The translations under genes and the position numbers were made by a program. A stretch of DNA of 64,000 nt from Clostridium lundense DSM 17049. GTDB taxonomy: Bacteria > Bacillota > Clostridia > Clostridiales > Clostridiaceae. A model generated the notes under the pieces. It searched no databases, had not been told where the DNA came from, and saw only the letters and a program-made list of their open reading frames with translations. This document shows positions 40,733 to 50,741 of the stretch, piece by piece (the stretch's first letter is position 1; each line of letters starts with the position of its first letter). Location of the stretch: positions 124,001 through 188,000 of the forward strand of contig NZ_JHVC01000008.1 of the NCBI RefSeq assembly GCF_000619945.1. The letters run 5' to 3'.

Positions 40733-41740
40733 TTATCTTTTTAAGTTAACTAATTCCTGAAGTATTTCATCTCCAGTAGTTATCATTTTACCATTAGCTT
40801 GGAAGGCTCTAGTAGCTACTATCATTTCTGTAAACTGTTCTGCCAAATCAACCCTAGACATTTCCAACATTCCTTGGTTTATATCTCCAAAACCTTTTTC
40901 ATTACTTTCTTCTGCTGGTTTACCTACACCATCTCTAAATAATGGCTCACCTGAGTTTGATGATCTAGAATATAGATTTTTTCCATCCTTTGAAAGTCCT
41001 GCTGGATTCTTAAAAGATGTCATTCCAATTTGTCCTAGTGCAACTACCTTATTATCAGCTAAAGTTGCTTTTATAACACCATTAGTATCTACTGAAAATG
41101 ACTTTATTTTTACTGCTTCATTATCTGTTCCTACTTTATCTGGTATTATAAGGGGAATTAATACTTTAGGGTCTGACACAGCTGGTTTTTGCTGATTTAC
41201 ATCTGGTGGAACAGTATCTATGCTAGGTTTACCATCATCACTATATGTTATATCAGTTCCTTCTATCTTATATCCCATGACCCTTAATCCATTTGATGTT
41301 AGAAGTTGTCCATATTCATCTAATGTAAATGAACCATCTCTTGTAAAGTTAAAGGACATCCCTTTAGTATCATCAGGTAGTATATTGTCTGTCAATTCTA
41401 TGCCATCAGATGATGCTGGCCCCTTACCAACTACAAAATATCCAGCACCGTCTATACCAAAATCTAAAGTATTACCAGTAGGCTGCATATTACCCTGAAC
41501 TACTATCGTATCAATTCCTGCTACTTGAGTTCCTAAACCTACTTGACTTGGATTTGTACCACCTATATTTGTTCCAGCCCCAGTACTTTCTCTCATACTT
41601 TGACTTAACATATCCTGAAATCTAACTCTTTGAGATTTAAAAGCTGTAGTTGATACATTGGCTATATTATTTCCATTAACATCTAGCTTTATCTGATTAG
41701 CTTGCAACCCACTAATTCCTGAATACATTGATCTTAACAT
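40733..41740 (-). CDS. flgE: flagellar hook protein FlgE
   Basis: 335 aa. N-terminal MLRSMYSGISGLQANQIKLD, NIANVSTTAFKSQRV; C-terminal EMSRVDLAEQFTEMIVATRA. The middle is short, as in other clostridial hooks. It is polymerised on the rod with help of FlgD and its length is set by FliK. Confidence 0.95.
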   Translation of the reverse strand: MLRSMYSGISGLQANQIKLDVNGNNIANVSTTAFKSQRVRFQDMLSQSMRESTGAGTNIGGTNPSQVGLGTQVAGIDTIVVQGNMQPTGNTLDFGIDGAGYFVVGKGPASSDGIELTDNILPDDTKGMSFNFTRDGSFTLDEYGQLLTSNGLRVMGYKIEGTDITYSDDGKPSIDTVPPDVNQQKPAVSDPKVLIPLIIPDKVGTDNEAVKIKSFSVDTNGVIKATLADNKVVALGQIGMTSFKNPAGLSKDGKNLYSRSSNSGEPLFRDGVGKPAEESNEKGFGDINQGMLEMSRVDLAEQFTEMIVATRAFQANGKMITTGDEILQELVNLKR

Positions 41741-41825
41741 ATATCTAATTCCTCCAACTGTTTTTATAATTTATGTTCTGCTTCAATCACTCCACAGAAC
41801 TAGACATCCCAATTCTAGGTCCTGC

Positions 41826-42221
41826 CTATAGAATTATCAATCCATCAATATTTGTAATTACATTGCCTTCACTGTCATTTTTATTTAACGCAGTTATAAT
41901 GGTTCTATTTTTCATACTGGTTATTAGTGCAACATCCTTATACAATATTACACCTTCTTTACAGCCTTTCTCTTCTCCCTTATTTATAGCTTCATTGATC
42001 CTTTTCATATCGCTTTCATTAAATGCTATATTTCTTTCTTTTAATCTTTCTAAGGCATGACTTGAAATAACAAAACCATCTTTTTTATTTATCTCATTTT
42101 CTAATATGTTTTTAAAATCTGAAGATTTATTGCTTCTACTATCTGTTTTACTAGATGAAACATTATAGTTTTGAAAATCTCCAATAAACTGTATTCTTCC
42201 ATTAATAACCCTGTATCCCAT
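41826..42221 (-). CDS. flagellar operon protein, TIGR02530 type
   Basis: 131 aa. The conserved block ISSHALERLKERNIAFNESD, then INKGEEKGCKEGVILYKDVA, marks this family, always found beside flgD and flgE in Bacillota. It is soluble; the role is unknown, possibly in hook assembly. Confidence 0.85.
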   Translation of the reverse strand: MGYRVINGRIQFIGDFQNYNVSSSKTDSRSNKSSDFKNILENEINKKDGFVISSHALERLKERNIAFNESDMKRINEAINKGEEKGCKEGVILYKDVALITSMKNRTIITALNKNDSEGNVITNIDGLIIL

Positions 42222-42242
42222 GGTTATTTAAACCTACTTTCC

Positions 42243-42788
42243 TTATACCTGAACATCTTTATTTTCTTCTGGTTTTTCAGCTTCTGGCTTATTATTTGTA
42301 TCTTCTCCTGAAGCATTGTTATTATCATTTGGCTTGTCTATAAGTTCTATTACATCTTCCATTCTAAACTTTTTGATGTCAGGAACAGTATTCCCATTTT
42401 CATCCTTCTTTTCTCCGACAGCAATATTAAGCATTACTGTATCTCCATCTTTAGAAACTCCAGTAACTTTACCAGAATACAAAGTTCCATTTTCGTTTAT
42501 TTTATTTACCATTACAGTTTTTCCTACCAAAGAAGATGCTCCCATAAATTTCATGCTACTATTTAAATTAGCCATCTGTTCAAGTGATGAAAACTGCGCC
42601 ATTTGAGCTACAAATTCTGTTCCATCCTTTGCATTAGTAGGATCTTGGTGAGATAACTCTGCAGCAAGAATTTTAAAAAAAGCATTTTTATCTAATTCCT
42701 CGCCTGGCTTAACTATTCTAGTTCCCTTAGGCGTTTTAGTAGGATTCGCTGCACTGGTTTTTTGAATTGTAGATGAACTATCTGCCAT
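42243..42788 (-). CDS. flgD: flagellar hook cap protein FlgD
   Basis: 181 aa. The motif KILAAELSHQDPTNAKDGTE, then EFVAQMAQFSSLEQM, defines FlgD. The beta domain is partly present and a Glu/Asn-rich tail follows. It caps the growing hook. Confidence 0.95.
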   Translation of the reverse strand: MADSSSTIQKTSAANPTKTPKGTRIVKPGEELDKNAFFKILAAELSHQDPTNAKDGTEFVAQMAQFSSLEQMANLNSSMKFMGASSLVGKTVMVNKINENGTLYSGKVTGVSKDGDTVMLNIAVGEKKDENGNTVPDIKKFRMEDVIELIDKPNDNNNASGEDTNNKPEAEKPEENKDVQV

Positions 42789-42799
42789 AATTCTACCCC

Positions 42800-44266
42800 C
42801 TAGGCAAAAATATTTAAGTTTCTTATATCATTGCTAATATTGTTTTCTGATACTTCTTCCACATCGTCTATTACATTATTCTTATTTTCATTACCTCTAT
42901 TATTTCTACTTCCCTGACCTCTTTGCTCCTTGTCTTTAAAGAAAGTAGTATCCTCATATAGGCTTAATGAAAAGTTTTGAATTTTTATATTGCTATTCTG
43001 CAATTTATCATTTATATCAGATATATTAGCATTTAATAAATTAAAAGCTTCTTTATTATTAGCAGTAATATTTGCTTTCATTTTGCCATTTTCCATAGTT
43101 ACATTTATAACTATTTCACCTAATTCCTTAGGATTTATTTTTACTATTAAATTCTTAGAGTTATTTATATCCATATATTTTACAGCCTTTATAACATCTG
43201 AAACTATGGTATCTTTATTCACAACCAACTTTTCTGCTGAAACTAGTTCTGCATCTTGTGTTTTATTAAGTGAATTAAAATGATTTATAAAATTTACTGC
43301 CTTTGAAAATTTGTCTTTTTTATCATCTTCGCTAATGCTTTTTAAAATCTTTTCTTCTGCACTAGGTCTGTTATCTTTTAATTGCTCATTTCCTTTATTA
43401 TTACTATTTTTGTCCTCAGATATAGTAACCTTTTCTATACTTTCTGGAGTAATTATAGGTTGTTCATCTTTAGAAATAGCTGTTTTTAATCCCTTATTAT
43501 CTACTTCAGCCATTTTTAAAATTTCTTTTTTAATCTCTCCTATAATTTCTTCTTTTGGAAGACTGCTATTTTCCTGAACCTTTACCTCTACAGCACTTGC
43601 TAATTTCTCTTGTAAAGAATTTACTAATTCTTTAACTAAAGGAATATTTTGTTCATTACTTAACTTATCAGTTACCTTACTAGTAAATAGAGAATTAAGT
43701 TTATCTTTTATTCCATTTACTAATTCTTTAGTATCAACTTTTTTGTTTGTTGTATCTAAATATGCATTACTAATTGAATTATCTATCAATTCACTAATTT
43801 GTCCTAATAAATTTTCTTCATGAAGATTATTATTAGAATTAATTAAAAGTTGTAGTAATGAAATTAAATCTTTACAATTTAAATTATCAAGATTTATATT
43901 TTCTGAGGAAAGTAATTGATTTAATTTTGCTAAATCATTAACTTCTATTTTCTCTATTTTTTCTTCAGGTACTCCAGCTTTTCTTAGTAAATTTCTAATC
44001 TTTTCATCATCTTTTGTAGCTTTTAAACTTTTATCATTATTACCTTGATTTGATGAAACTTTGTCCTGTTTTGATGTACTATCACATTCATTGTTACTCT
44101 TTGAATTTAATGTTTTTACAGAAGACTTTTTAGTAAAAGTATTTTTTAATACCTTTGTAAACTCTCCATTATTATTTTGAGAATTATTCTGAGAAACATT
44201 TAAACTTTGTGATGTACTGTTGTTAGCATAACTATCTCCTAATATCATTCCTATATCATTATTCAT
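42800..44266 (-). CDS. fliK: flagellar hook-length control protein FliK
   Basis: About 488 aa. Long, Asn/Lys/Ser-rich, low-complexity N-terminal ruler region; the C-terminal domain contains NLIVKINPKELGEIVINVTM, the typical L-x-P-x-x-L-G-x-V pattern. The start at 44266 has AAAGGAGGTGA upstream; GTG at 44284 is inside the ribosome binding region. Confidence 0.9.
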   Translation of the reverse strand: MNNDIGMILGDSYANNSTSQSLNVSQNNSQNNNGEFTKVLKNTFTKKSSVKTLNSKSNNECDSTSKQDKVSSNQGNNDKSLKATKDDEKIRNLLRKAGVPEEKIEKIEVNDLAKLNQLLSSENINLDNLNCKDLISLLQLLINSNNNLHEENLLGQISELIDNSISNAYLDTTNKKVDTKELVNGIKDKLNSLFTSKVTDKLSNEQNIPLVKELVNSLQEKLASAVEVKVQENSSLPKEEIIGEIKKEILKMAEVDNKGLKTAISKDEQPIITPESIEKVTISEDKNSNNKGNEQLKDNRPSAEEKILKSISEDDKKDKFSKAVNFINHFNSLNKTQDAELVSAEKLVVNKDTIVSDVIKAVKYMDINNSKNLIVKINPKELGEIVINVTMENGKMKANITANNKEAFNLLNANISDINDKLQNSNIKIQNFSLSLYEDTTFFKDKEQRGQGSRNNRGNENKNNVIDDVEEVSENNISNDIRNLNIFA

Positions 44267-44270
44267 TTTC

Positions 44271-44708
44271 TCACCTCCTTTCACGATTTCTTAAGTATCC
44301 ATATAGTGCAAATTCATCATTAACTCTTTGCTCCTTAAGGTTTTGCTCTTTAATAAAACTTTGTAAGGATTTTTCTTTTAAAATTTCTACAGTTTTTCTA
44401 TCTACCTGTTTTTGTGTCAAATCTACTCTTACTTCTTCTACCAATTCTTCTTTGCGTTTCAATTCTACTTCAGTTGTCTCTATAGAAGAATTTAACGATA
44501 CTAAATACTGATGTTTAATTTTTCTATCTATTATAGAGTCATTTGAATTTATAGTATTATATTTATCATAGTTATCCTTTAATCTAACTAACTTATTTTC
44601 TACTTCTTCTTTCATTGCTTGCACTTGCTGAAATTTTCTTTTATATTCTTCTTCTTTATCTATTCTTATATCTAAAAGTTTCTGAAGTCTAAATTTATAC
44701 CCTCTCAT
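44271..44708 (-). CDS. fliJ: flagellar export chaperone FliJ
   Basis: 145 aa, almost wholly coiled coil (YKFRLQKLLDIRIDKEEEYK). FliJ is the stalk of the export ATPase. It ends just before fliK and stands after fliI with a palindromic repeat between. Confidence 0.85.
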   Translation of the reverse strand: MRGYKFRLQKLLDIRIDKEEEYKRKFQQVQAMKEEVENKLVRLKDNYDKYNTINSNDSIIDRKIKHQYLVSLNSSIETTEVELKRKEELVEEVRVDLTQKQVDRKTVEILKEKSLQSFIKEQNLKEQRVNDEFALYGYLRNRERR

Positions 44709-44729
44709 TTAATCACCCCACCATACTCA

Positions 44730-44817
44730 TAGTTGACAGTTGACAGAGGACAATTTTTAGTACTTAAAAATAATTTTCTTTAATTGTCTTCTGTCAATTG
44801 TGAATTGTCCACTAACT
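44730..44817. repeat. palindromic tandem-word element between fliI and fliJ
   Basis: Left arm (44730-44756) carries tandem GTTGACA words; the right arm (44783-44817) is its imperfect inverted copy with CTGTCAATTG and GAATTGTCC. This style of element is seen three times in the cluster with different words. Confidence 0.6.
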
Positions 44818-44831
44818 AAGTTAAGTGTTCT

Positions 44832-46139
44832 TTATGTAAATATACTTTTTAGCCATTTAACTGTATCTTCAAAATTCGTATGTTCATCTACTTTTTGTTT
44901 TAAAAACGAATTTATTTTATCTATATAGTTAATAGCCATATCAACTTTTTTATTACTTCCTTTAACATAAGCACCTATATTTATAAGATCCTCTGAATCT
45001 TTATAAGTAGCAATTAAATCTCTTGCCAAAGATGCTGTAGCTTTATGATCTTTATCTGCTATTTCAGACATAAGTCTGCTAATACTACTTAATACATCTA
45101 TTGCAGGATAATGGTTTTTAGCAGCCAAAGCACGCGATAAAACTATATGACCATCTAATATACCCCTAACAGCATCGGCTATAGGCTCATTAAAATCATC
45201 ACCATCTACCAGTACTGTATAAAATGCTGTTATGGAACCTTTATCTGACATACCTGCTCTTTCCATAAGCCTTGGTAACATAGCAAACACTGAAGGTGTA
45301 TATCCTTTTGTAGCAGGAGGTTCTCCTATAGCTAGTCCAATTTCTCTTTGGGCCATGGCAAATCTTGTTACAGAATCCATCATTAATATAACTTTTTTAC
45401 CCTTATCTCTAAAGTACTCAGCTATAGCTGTAGCTGTAAATGCACCTTTTAATCTTACCAATGCTGGTTTATCAGAAGTAGCACAAACTACTATACTTCT
45501 TTTCATGCCCTCTTCTCCCAAATCTCGTTCTATAAAATCTCGAACTTCTCTTCCTCTTTCACCAATAAGACATATTACATTTACATCTGCCTCTGCATAT
45601 TTTGCAATCATTCCTAAAGTAGTACTTTTACCAACACCACTTCCTGCGAAAATTCCAATTCTTTGTCCTTCACCACAAGTTAGAAATCCATCAATTGTTC
45701 TAACTCCAGTTGGAATAACATCTTTAATTCTTCTTCTTTTTAACGGATCTGGCGGCTCACTGTCTAATAAATAAGGAGTTCCCTCTTTTAATTCTTCATC
45801 ATCTAGTGGCTTACCAAGTCCATCAATAATTTTACCAAAAAGCTCCTCAGAACATTTCACATTAAGAGCTTTTCCGCTAGGAACTACCCTGCATCCTGGT
45901 GATATACCTATTAGTTCTCCAAGTGGCATAAGTATTACATTATTTTCTTTAAAACCTACCACTTCACAGGTTATAGCATTATTTTTTTCATTATAAATAT
46001 TACATACTTCTCCTATAAAAGCTCTTATTCCTTCCACTTCTATAGTAAGACCTATAACCTTTTTAACTATTCCTTCTTTATAATAAAAGTCACATTCCTT
46101 TATTTTTTTGTTAATATTTGCGAAATCTATAAATTCCAT
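44832..46139 (-). CDS. fliI: flagellar export ATPase FliI
   Basis: 435 aa. Walker A GIFAGSGVGKSTTLGM, Walker B KVILMMDSVTRFAMAQREIG and GEPPATKGYTPSVFAML are those of FliI/YscN ATPases. It energises unfolding and export of flagellar proteins with FliH and FliJ. Confidence 0.97.
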   Translation of the reverse strand: MEFIDFANINKKIKECDFYYKEGIVKKVIGLTIEVEGIRAFIGEVCNIYNEKNNAITCEVVGFKENNVILMPLGELIGISPGCRVVPSGKALNVKCSEELFGKIIDGLGKPLDDEELKEGTPYLLDSEPPDPLKRRRIKDVIPTGVRTIDGFLTCGEGQRIGIFAGSGVGKSTTLGMIAKYAEADVNVICLIGERGREVRDFIERDLGEEGMKRSIVVCATSDKPALVRLKGAFTATAIAEYFRDKGKKVILMMDSVTRFAMAQREIGLAIGEPPATKGYTPSVFAMLPRLMERAGMSDKGSITAFYTVLVDGDDFNEPIADAVRGILDGHIVLSRALAAKNHYPAIDVLSSISRLMSEIADKDHKATASLARDLIATYKDSEDLINIGAYVKGSNKKVDMAINYIDKINSFLKQKVDEHTNFEDTVKWLKSIFT

Positions 46140-46179
46140 TAGTACACCCCAATATTTTGTTAATGCTAATAATTGGATA

Positions 46180-46953
46180 TTATAGGCAAAGTATTTCCTT
46201 TATTTTTTCTAAAATAAATTCCATACTAATTATAATTTTACCATTATCCTTTTCTATAATAGCTTTACCTTCTTCTAGAGAATCATCACCTATTATAAAA
46301 ATATCCCCTTTAAAAACATTTTGCTCTTTCCATAAATTTATTTTGGATTCTACTTCATCTTTATATAGACTTCTACATCTTATAATTATTGTTTTAGAAT
46401 TCTTTTCATTTTCAACAACTTCTATTATCATATTGTTTAAGCTGTCACTATCTTTAATTTCACTTTTCAAAGTATTTTCTATGATGTTTTCTACAAGTCT
46501 TTTTATTTCAATTTTCTTTTTTTCAAGGTATTTTATGTATTCTTCTTTTGCACTTCTTATAATGTTTTCAGATATTGTTTCGGCTTCTTTTAACATAGAC
46601 TCTTTTTCTTTTGTTGCCTTTTCAATATTCTTAGTATAAGCTTCTTCATATGCATCATTGTATCCTTTTTCTTTTCCCTCTTCATAACCTTTTTCATATG
46701 CCTTAGGATAAGCTTCATCTTCTATCCTTTGCGCTTCTTCATAGGCTTTGGATAAAATTTGTTCTCCCTTTTTTCTAGAATTTTCGAGCATAGTTTTTGC
46801 TAAGCTTTCATAATTATCAATAAATTCCTTAGCATTCACTTCTTTTTTAACTTCTACTTCTTTTTCTTCAGGTGGGGAATACTGAGTAATTATTTCTTTT
46901 TTCCCTACATTAACTATGCTGGCGTTTTTTATCACCTTATACAATGATTGCAT
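46180..46953 (-). CDS. fliH: flagellar assembly protein FliH
   Basis: About 257 aa. Glu/Lys-rich coiled coil in the middle, with a G-x-x-x-G-like helix (AYEKGYEEGKEKGYNDAYEE) as in other FliH, and a V/E-ATPase stalk-like C-terminus. The start at 46953 follows GAGGTGGAG; GTG at 46962 is less likely. Overlaps fliG. Confidence 0.9.
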   Translation of the reverse strand: MQSLYKVIKNASIVNVGKKEIITQYSPPEEKEVEVKKEVNAKEFIDNYESLAKTMLENSRKKGEQILSKAYEEAQRIEDEAYPKAYEKGYEEGKEKGYNDAYEEAYTKNIEKATKEKESMLKEAETISENIIRSAKEEYIKYLEKKKIEIKRLVENIIENTLKSEIKDSDSLNNMIIEVVENEKNSKTIIIRCRSLYKDEVESKINLWKEQNVFKGDIFIIGDDSLEEGKAIIEKDNGKIIISMEFILEKIKEILCL

Positions 46954-47959
46954 CGTCTCCACCTCTTGATATTACTATTTCTCCAGCTTCATCAAGTCTT
47001 CTTATTATGCCAACAATTCTTTGCTGTGCTTTTTCAACATCCATAATTCTTACAGGTCCTAAGAATTCCATATCCTCTTTTAATGAAGTTGCTGCTCTCT
47101 TAGATTGATTTCTAAATATAACATTTGCAACTTCTTCTGAGCAACCCTTCAATGCAAGAGCCAGTTCTTTTGTTTCCACTTCTCTTAGTACTCTCTGTAT
47201 TGATACATCGTCTAATGTAACAATATCTTCGAATACGAACATGGATTCCTTTACCTTTTCTGCTAATTCTGGGTTTTCTCTCTCTAATGCTTCTGTTATA
47301 TTCTTTTCTGTAGTTCTATCAACCTGATTTAATATATCAACTATTGTAGGAACTCCTCCTATTGACTTAACATCTGATCTTACTACAGAAGATAGTTTTC
47401 CATCTAATACTCTTTCTATTTCCTTAACTACCATTGGAGATGTATTACTCATAGTAGCAACTCTAAAAGCTACATCTCCTTGAATATCTTCAGGTAAAGC
47501 AGAAAGAATTTGTCCTGCTTTATCTGACTGAAGATAACATAATATAAGTGCAATAGTCTGAGGATGCTCATTAGATATTATATTTAGAAGCTGACTAGCT
47601 TCTGCCTTTCTTGCAATAGCAAAAGGCCTAAATTGCTGAGTAGCCTCTGTAACCTTATCTAGTATTTCCATAGCTCTTTGGCTTCCCAGCGCCTTACCAA
47701 GAAGGGTCTTAGCATATTCTAAGCCTCCTTCTATTAAGTAATCTTTGGCTTTGTTCATATTTATGAATTCTTCAAAAATTCTTTGTTTTTGTTCTGATTT
47801 CACCGCAGTAATATTAGCTATCTCATAGGTTATTTTTTGAATTTCTGATTCTGGTAATTTCTTAATAATACCAGCTGCTGCTTCAGGACCTAGAGTAATA
47901 AATAGTATAGCTGCTTTCTGAACACCAGTTAATTTATCATTTTCGTCACCTTTAGCCAT
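46937..47959 (-). CDS. fliG: flagellar motor switch protein FliG
   Basis: 340 aa. Contains ITLGPEAAAGIIKKL, the middle-domain EHPQTIALILCYLQSDKAGQ and the charged C-terminal helix that touches MotA (DDVSIQRVLREVETKELALA). Rotor component. Confidence 0.97.
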   Translation of the reverse strand: MAKGDENDKLTGVQKAAILFITLGPEAAAGIIKKLPESEIQKITYEIANITAVKSEQKQRIFEEFINMNKAKDYLIEGGLEYAKTLLGKALGSQRAMEILDKVTEATQQFRPFAIARKAEASQLLNIISNEHPQTIALILCYLQSDKAGQILSALPEDIQGDVAFRVATMSNTSPMVVKEIERVLDGKLSSVVRSDVKSIGGVPTIVDILNQVDRTTEKNITEALERENPELAEKVKESMFVFEDIVTLDDVSIQRVLREVETKELALALKGCSEEVANVIFRNQSKRAATSLKEDMEFLGPVRIMDVEKAQQRIVGIIRRLDEAGEIVISRGGDDAIIV

Positions 47960-47965
47960 ATACTA

Positions 47966-49528
47966 TCACCTCTCATCCTCTGCTAACCATGATTTAATAA
48001 TATCTGCAACTTGTTCTGGCTTTTCTGTAGCATATTTTCTAATTTCTTTTTCAATATGAGTCTTTTCATTTTCTACATCTAATTGAATTGGTTTAAATTT
48101 AGCTTGCTCTTCTGCTGGTGTATCATCAGCTATAACTACATCTATACCCTGTGTTTCCATATCTTCTTCTATATCCTCTTTTTTCTTTCTGCGAATTAAG
48201 AATGTAATTAATCCAATTACAGCTATACCTGCTAATATACCTAAACCTGTATACAATTTCGCACGTTTTTGTGCTTCTTCTTCTTTCTTCATTTCCTCTA
48301 GATCTTTATTTACTTTTTCTTTTGCAGCAGTATCAAAAGGAATTCCTTCTACACTTATGGTATCCCCTCTCTTTTGATCATAACCTACTGCAGATGCAAC
48401 TGAATTTGTAACAGCAGTTCTTGTAGCATTATCTAGTGTACCATCTAATACTACAGAAACAGTTAATCTTTCAACAGCTCCTGGTGCTTTAATAGTTTTG
48501 TCCTGAACTTTTGATATTTCATAATTTTTAGTATTTTCTTCATGAGTAGTTATACTTCCATCTTTATTTTGCTCTATTTTATTTCCCATAGCATCATCTA
48601 CAGGACTTCCACTTCCAGCATTTCCAGAATCTTTATTAGTATCTTTTACATTTTTTTCACTGACAACTACATTTTTAGGATCATATGTAACTGTCTCTTT
48701 TTCTGTAGCATCAAAATTCAAATCCGTATTTACTTTAACCTTCACTTTATCCTTGCCATAAACAGCTTCTAACATGTTTAATGCTTTATTTTCTAAATTC
48801 TTTTCATATTCTCTTTTTAGCCCCTGCTGTTTTTCAGCAGCGCTAGCTGTATCCAAATTATCTTTATTAAATAAGTCCTTAGTTAAGCTTCCATTAGTAT
48901 CATTTATCTCTACATTTTCTTTAGGTAAGTTTTTCACACTACCAGATACTAAAGCTACTATAGCTTTTACTTGATCCTCAGTTAATTTTTTATAAGGTTT
49001 CAATTTTAATGTAATTGAAGCTGTAGAAGGAGTAGCATCTTTTATAAAAACACTATCTTCAGGCAAAACCAGATGAACTCTTGCATTGTCTATCTCTGGA
49101 AAACCTTTTATTGTTCTTTCTAATTCTCCTTGTAAAGCTCTTTGGTAATTTATCTTCATTTCAGCATCAGTTGATCCAAATTTGCTTTTATCAAGAAGTT
49201 CAAAACCTTGACTACCACTAGTCATAGGAACTTCTGATAGAATCTCCATTCTTAAACTGTCCACTTTATCTTTAGGTACCAATATAGAATTACCTTCAAC
49301 TTTGAAATCCTCTTTCTTTTCTTTTAATTTAGTATAAACAGAGCCCATATCATTATTGTCTATATTTGAGAAAAGTACTGCATATTTAGTACTACCTAGT
49401 GAAACACCTAAATATATTAAAGTGGCTAAAACACCTGCTAAAATGGCACCATAAGCTATCTTCTTCTTCATACTCCATTCATTCAACTTTTCTCTTAAAC
49501 CTTTTACCCATTGGGATAGCTTGTTCAT
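47966..49528 (-). CDS. fliF: flagellar MS-ring protein FliF
   Basis: About 520 aa. Two helices (near residues 25-45 and 435-455) flank ring-building domains (TKYAVLFSNIDNNDMGSVYT; ARVHLVLPEDSVF), and the C-terminus binds FliG. The start at 49528 has AAGGAG eight bases upstream. Confidence 0.97.
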   Translation of the reverse strand: MNKLSQWVKGLREKLNEWSMKKKIAYGAILAGVLATLIYLGVSLGSTKYAVLFSNIDNNDMGSVYTKLKEKKEDFKVEGNSILVPKDKVDSLRMEILSEVPMTSGSQGFELLDKSKFGSTDAEMKINYQRALQGELERTIKGFPEIDNARVHLVLPEDSVFIKDATPSTASITLKLKPYKKLTEDQVKAIVALVSGSVKNLPKENVEINDTNGSLTKDLFNKDNLDTASAAEKQQGLKREYEKNLENKALNMLEAVYGKDKVKVKVNTDLNFDATEKETVTYDPKNVVVSEKNVKDTNKDSGNAGSGSPVDDAMGNKIEQNKDGSITTHEENTKNYEISKVQDKTIKAPGAVERLTVSVVLDGTLDNATRTAVTNSVASAVGYDQKRGDTISVEGIPFDTAAKEKVNKDLEEMKKEEEAQKRAKLYTGLGILAGIAVIGLITFLIRRKKKEDIEEDMETQGIDVVIADDTPAEEQAKFKPIQLDVENEKTHIEKEIRKYATEKPEQVADIIKSWLAEDER

Positions 49529-49543
49529 TTCTAGCACTCCTTA

Positions 49544-49855
49544 CTATAACTGCATTCTATTCAACTCCTGATATGCTTCAACTATTTTATTTCTAACTTG
49601 AACTGCAAGTTCTAAAGACATTTTTGCTTCTTCTGAATCCAACATTACTTTATGTACGTTAACCTCGTCACCCTTTATAAAGGATTCTGAAGTTTTTTCA
49701 GCTGTTATTTGTTTTTCATTAATTTGATCTAATTGTTCTTTTAATGTGCTTAAAAAACTATTTGCTGAATTATCTTCAGTAACTTGATTTTTTTCTTTCC
49801 CCATACTCATTTCTTTAAAGATTCCAGTATTCGGTATGAAATCGTTTATTCTCAT
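49544..49855 (-). CDS. fliE: flagellar hook-basal body protein FliE
   Basis: 103 aa. KGDEVNVHKVMLDSEEAKMS and the C-terminal VRNKIVEAYQELNRMQ are the family signature. FliE links MS ring and rod. Confidence 0.95.
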   Translation of the reverse strand: MRINDFIPNTGIFKEMSMGKEKNQVTEDNSANSFLSTLKEQLDQINEKQITAEKTSESFIKGDEVNVHKVMLDSEEAKMSLELAVQVRNKIVEAYQELNRMQL

Positions 49856-49867
49856 TTACTAAGTCAC

Positions 49868-50302
49868 CTACCTTCCTATTTCTAAAGCTTTCATAAACAT
49901 ACTCTTTTCCGCATTCATAGAATCTACATTAGCCTCATAAGAACGAGTTGCTGTTATTAAATCTGCCATTTCATTTAACATATTTACATTTGGCATTAAT
50001 ACATATCCATCCTTATCTGCATCAGGGTGAGACGGATCATATACTCTTCTAAATTCTGATTTATCCTCCTTAACTCCTACAGCCTTAACTCCTAATAATT
50101 CTTCTTCAGTTTTCCCTGTGTTTTTATTCACTTCTTTAGTTAAATTTTCTTGAAATATAGCTACTTTTCTTCTGTACGGTTCACCATTTTTCCCTCTGGT
50201 AGTAGTAGCGTTACTCATATTAGAAGCTATAGTATCTATTCTTAATCTTTCTGCTGAAAGTCCACTAGCACTTATTCTTAAATTATTAAATGCCTTTATC
50301 AA
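49868..50302 (-). CDS. flgC: flagellar rod protein FlgC
   Basis: 144 aa. NNLRISASGLSAERLRIDTI, MSNATTTRGKNGEPYRRK and the C-terminal MADLITATRSYEANVDSMNA. Proximal rod part. Confidence 0.95.
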   Translation of the reverse strand: MIKAFNNLRISASGLSAERLRIDTIASNMSNATTTRGKNGEPYRRKVAIFQENLTKEVNKNTGKTEEELLGVKAVGVKEDKSEFRRVYDPSHPDADKDGYVLMPNVNMLNEMADLITATRSYEANVDSMNAEKSMFMKALEIGR

Positions 50303-50339
50303 ATTAACCCCTCCATATTCATATATTTATATTCGTATA

Positions 50340-50741
50340 TTATCTTCCATTTACTATATAACGTTGTGTTGAAAGCCTATTATTAACTTGAGTGATAAGT
50401 GCATTATACATCAAAGTATTAGCTGCCTGATTTGCCTTTTCGATTTCAATATCAACATTGTTGCCATCTTGCCTCATACTTGATGAATTGTCTTGCTTTA
50501 CTTCTATATCTCCATACCTATTTTCTTCACTTATGTGTTTTGGGTTAGTGGACTTAAGTCCCAAATTATCCGAAACTTCCTTTAGCGTTTCCTCAAATGT
50601 TACATAACGCCTCTTATAATTTGCTGTGTTAATGTTTGCTATATTATTTTCAATTACTTCACTTCTAGTAGAACAAGCATCTAATGATTTTTTCATCAAA
50701 TCATAATTCTGCCTATCTATAGACAAATTTACACTATTCAT
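50340..50741 (-). CDS. flgB: flagellar rod protein FlgB
   Basis: About 133 aa. DACSTRSEVIENNIANINTA and TANYKRRYVTFEE mark FlgB. It is the first gene of the rod-hook operon. The start at 50741 has GGGGG eight bases upstream. Confidence 0.95.
   Translation of the reverse strand: MNSVNLSIDRQNYDLMKKSLDACSTRSEVIENNIANINTANYKRRYVTFEETLKEVSDNLGLKSTNPKHISEENRYGDIEVKQDNSSSMRQDGNNVDIEIEKANQAANTLMYNALITQVNNRLSTQRYIVNGR

Noticed and set aside
45232..45774. 180-aa plus-strand open frame opposite fliI
   Set aside because: Shadow of the conserved ATPase code; no ribosome binding site and no plausible protein composition.
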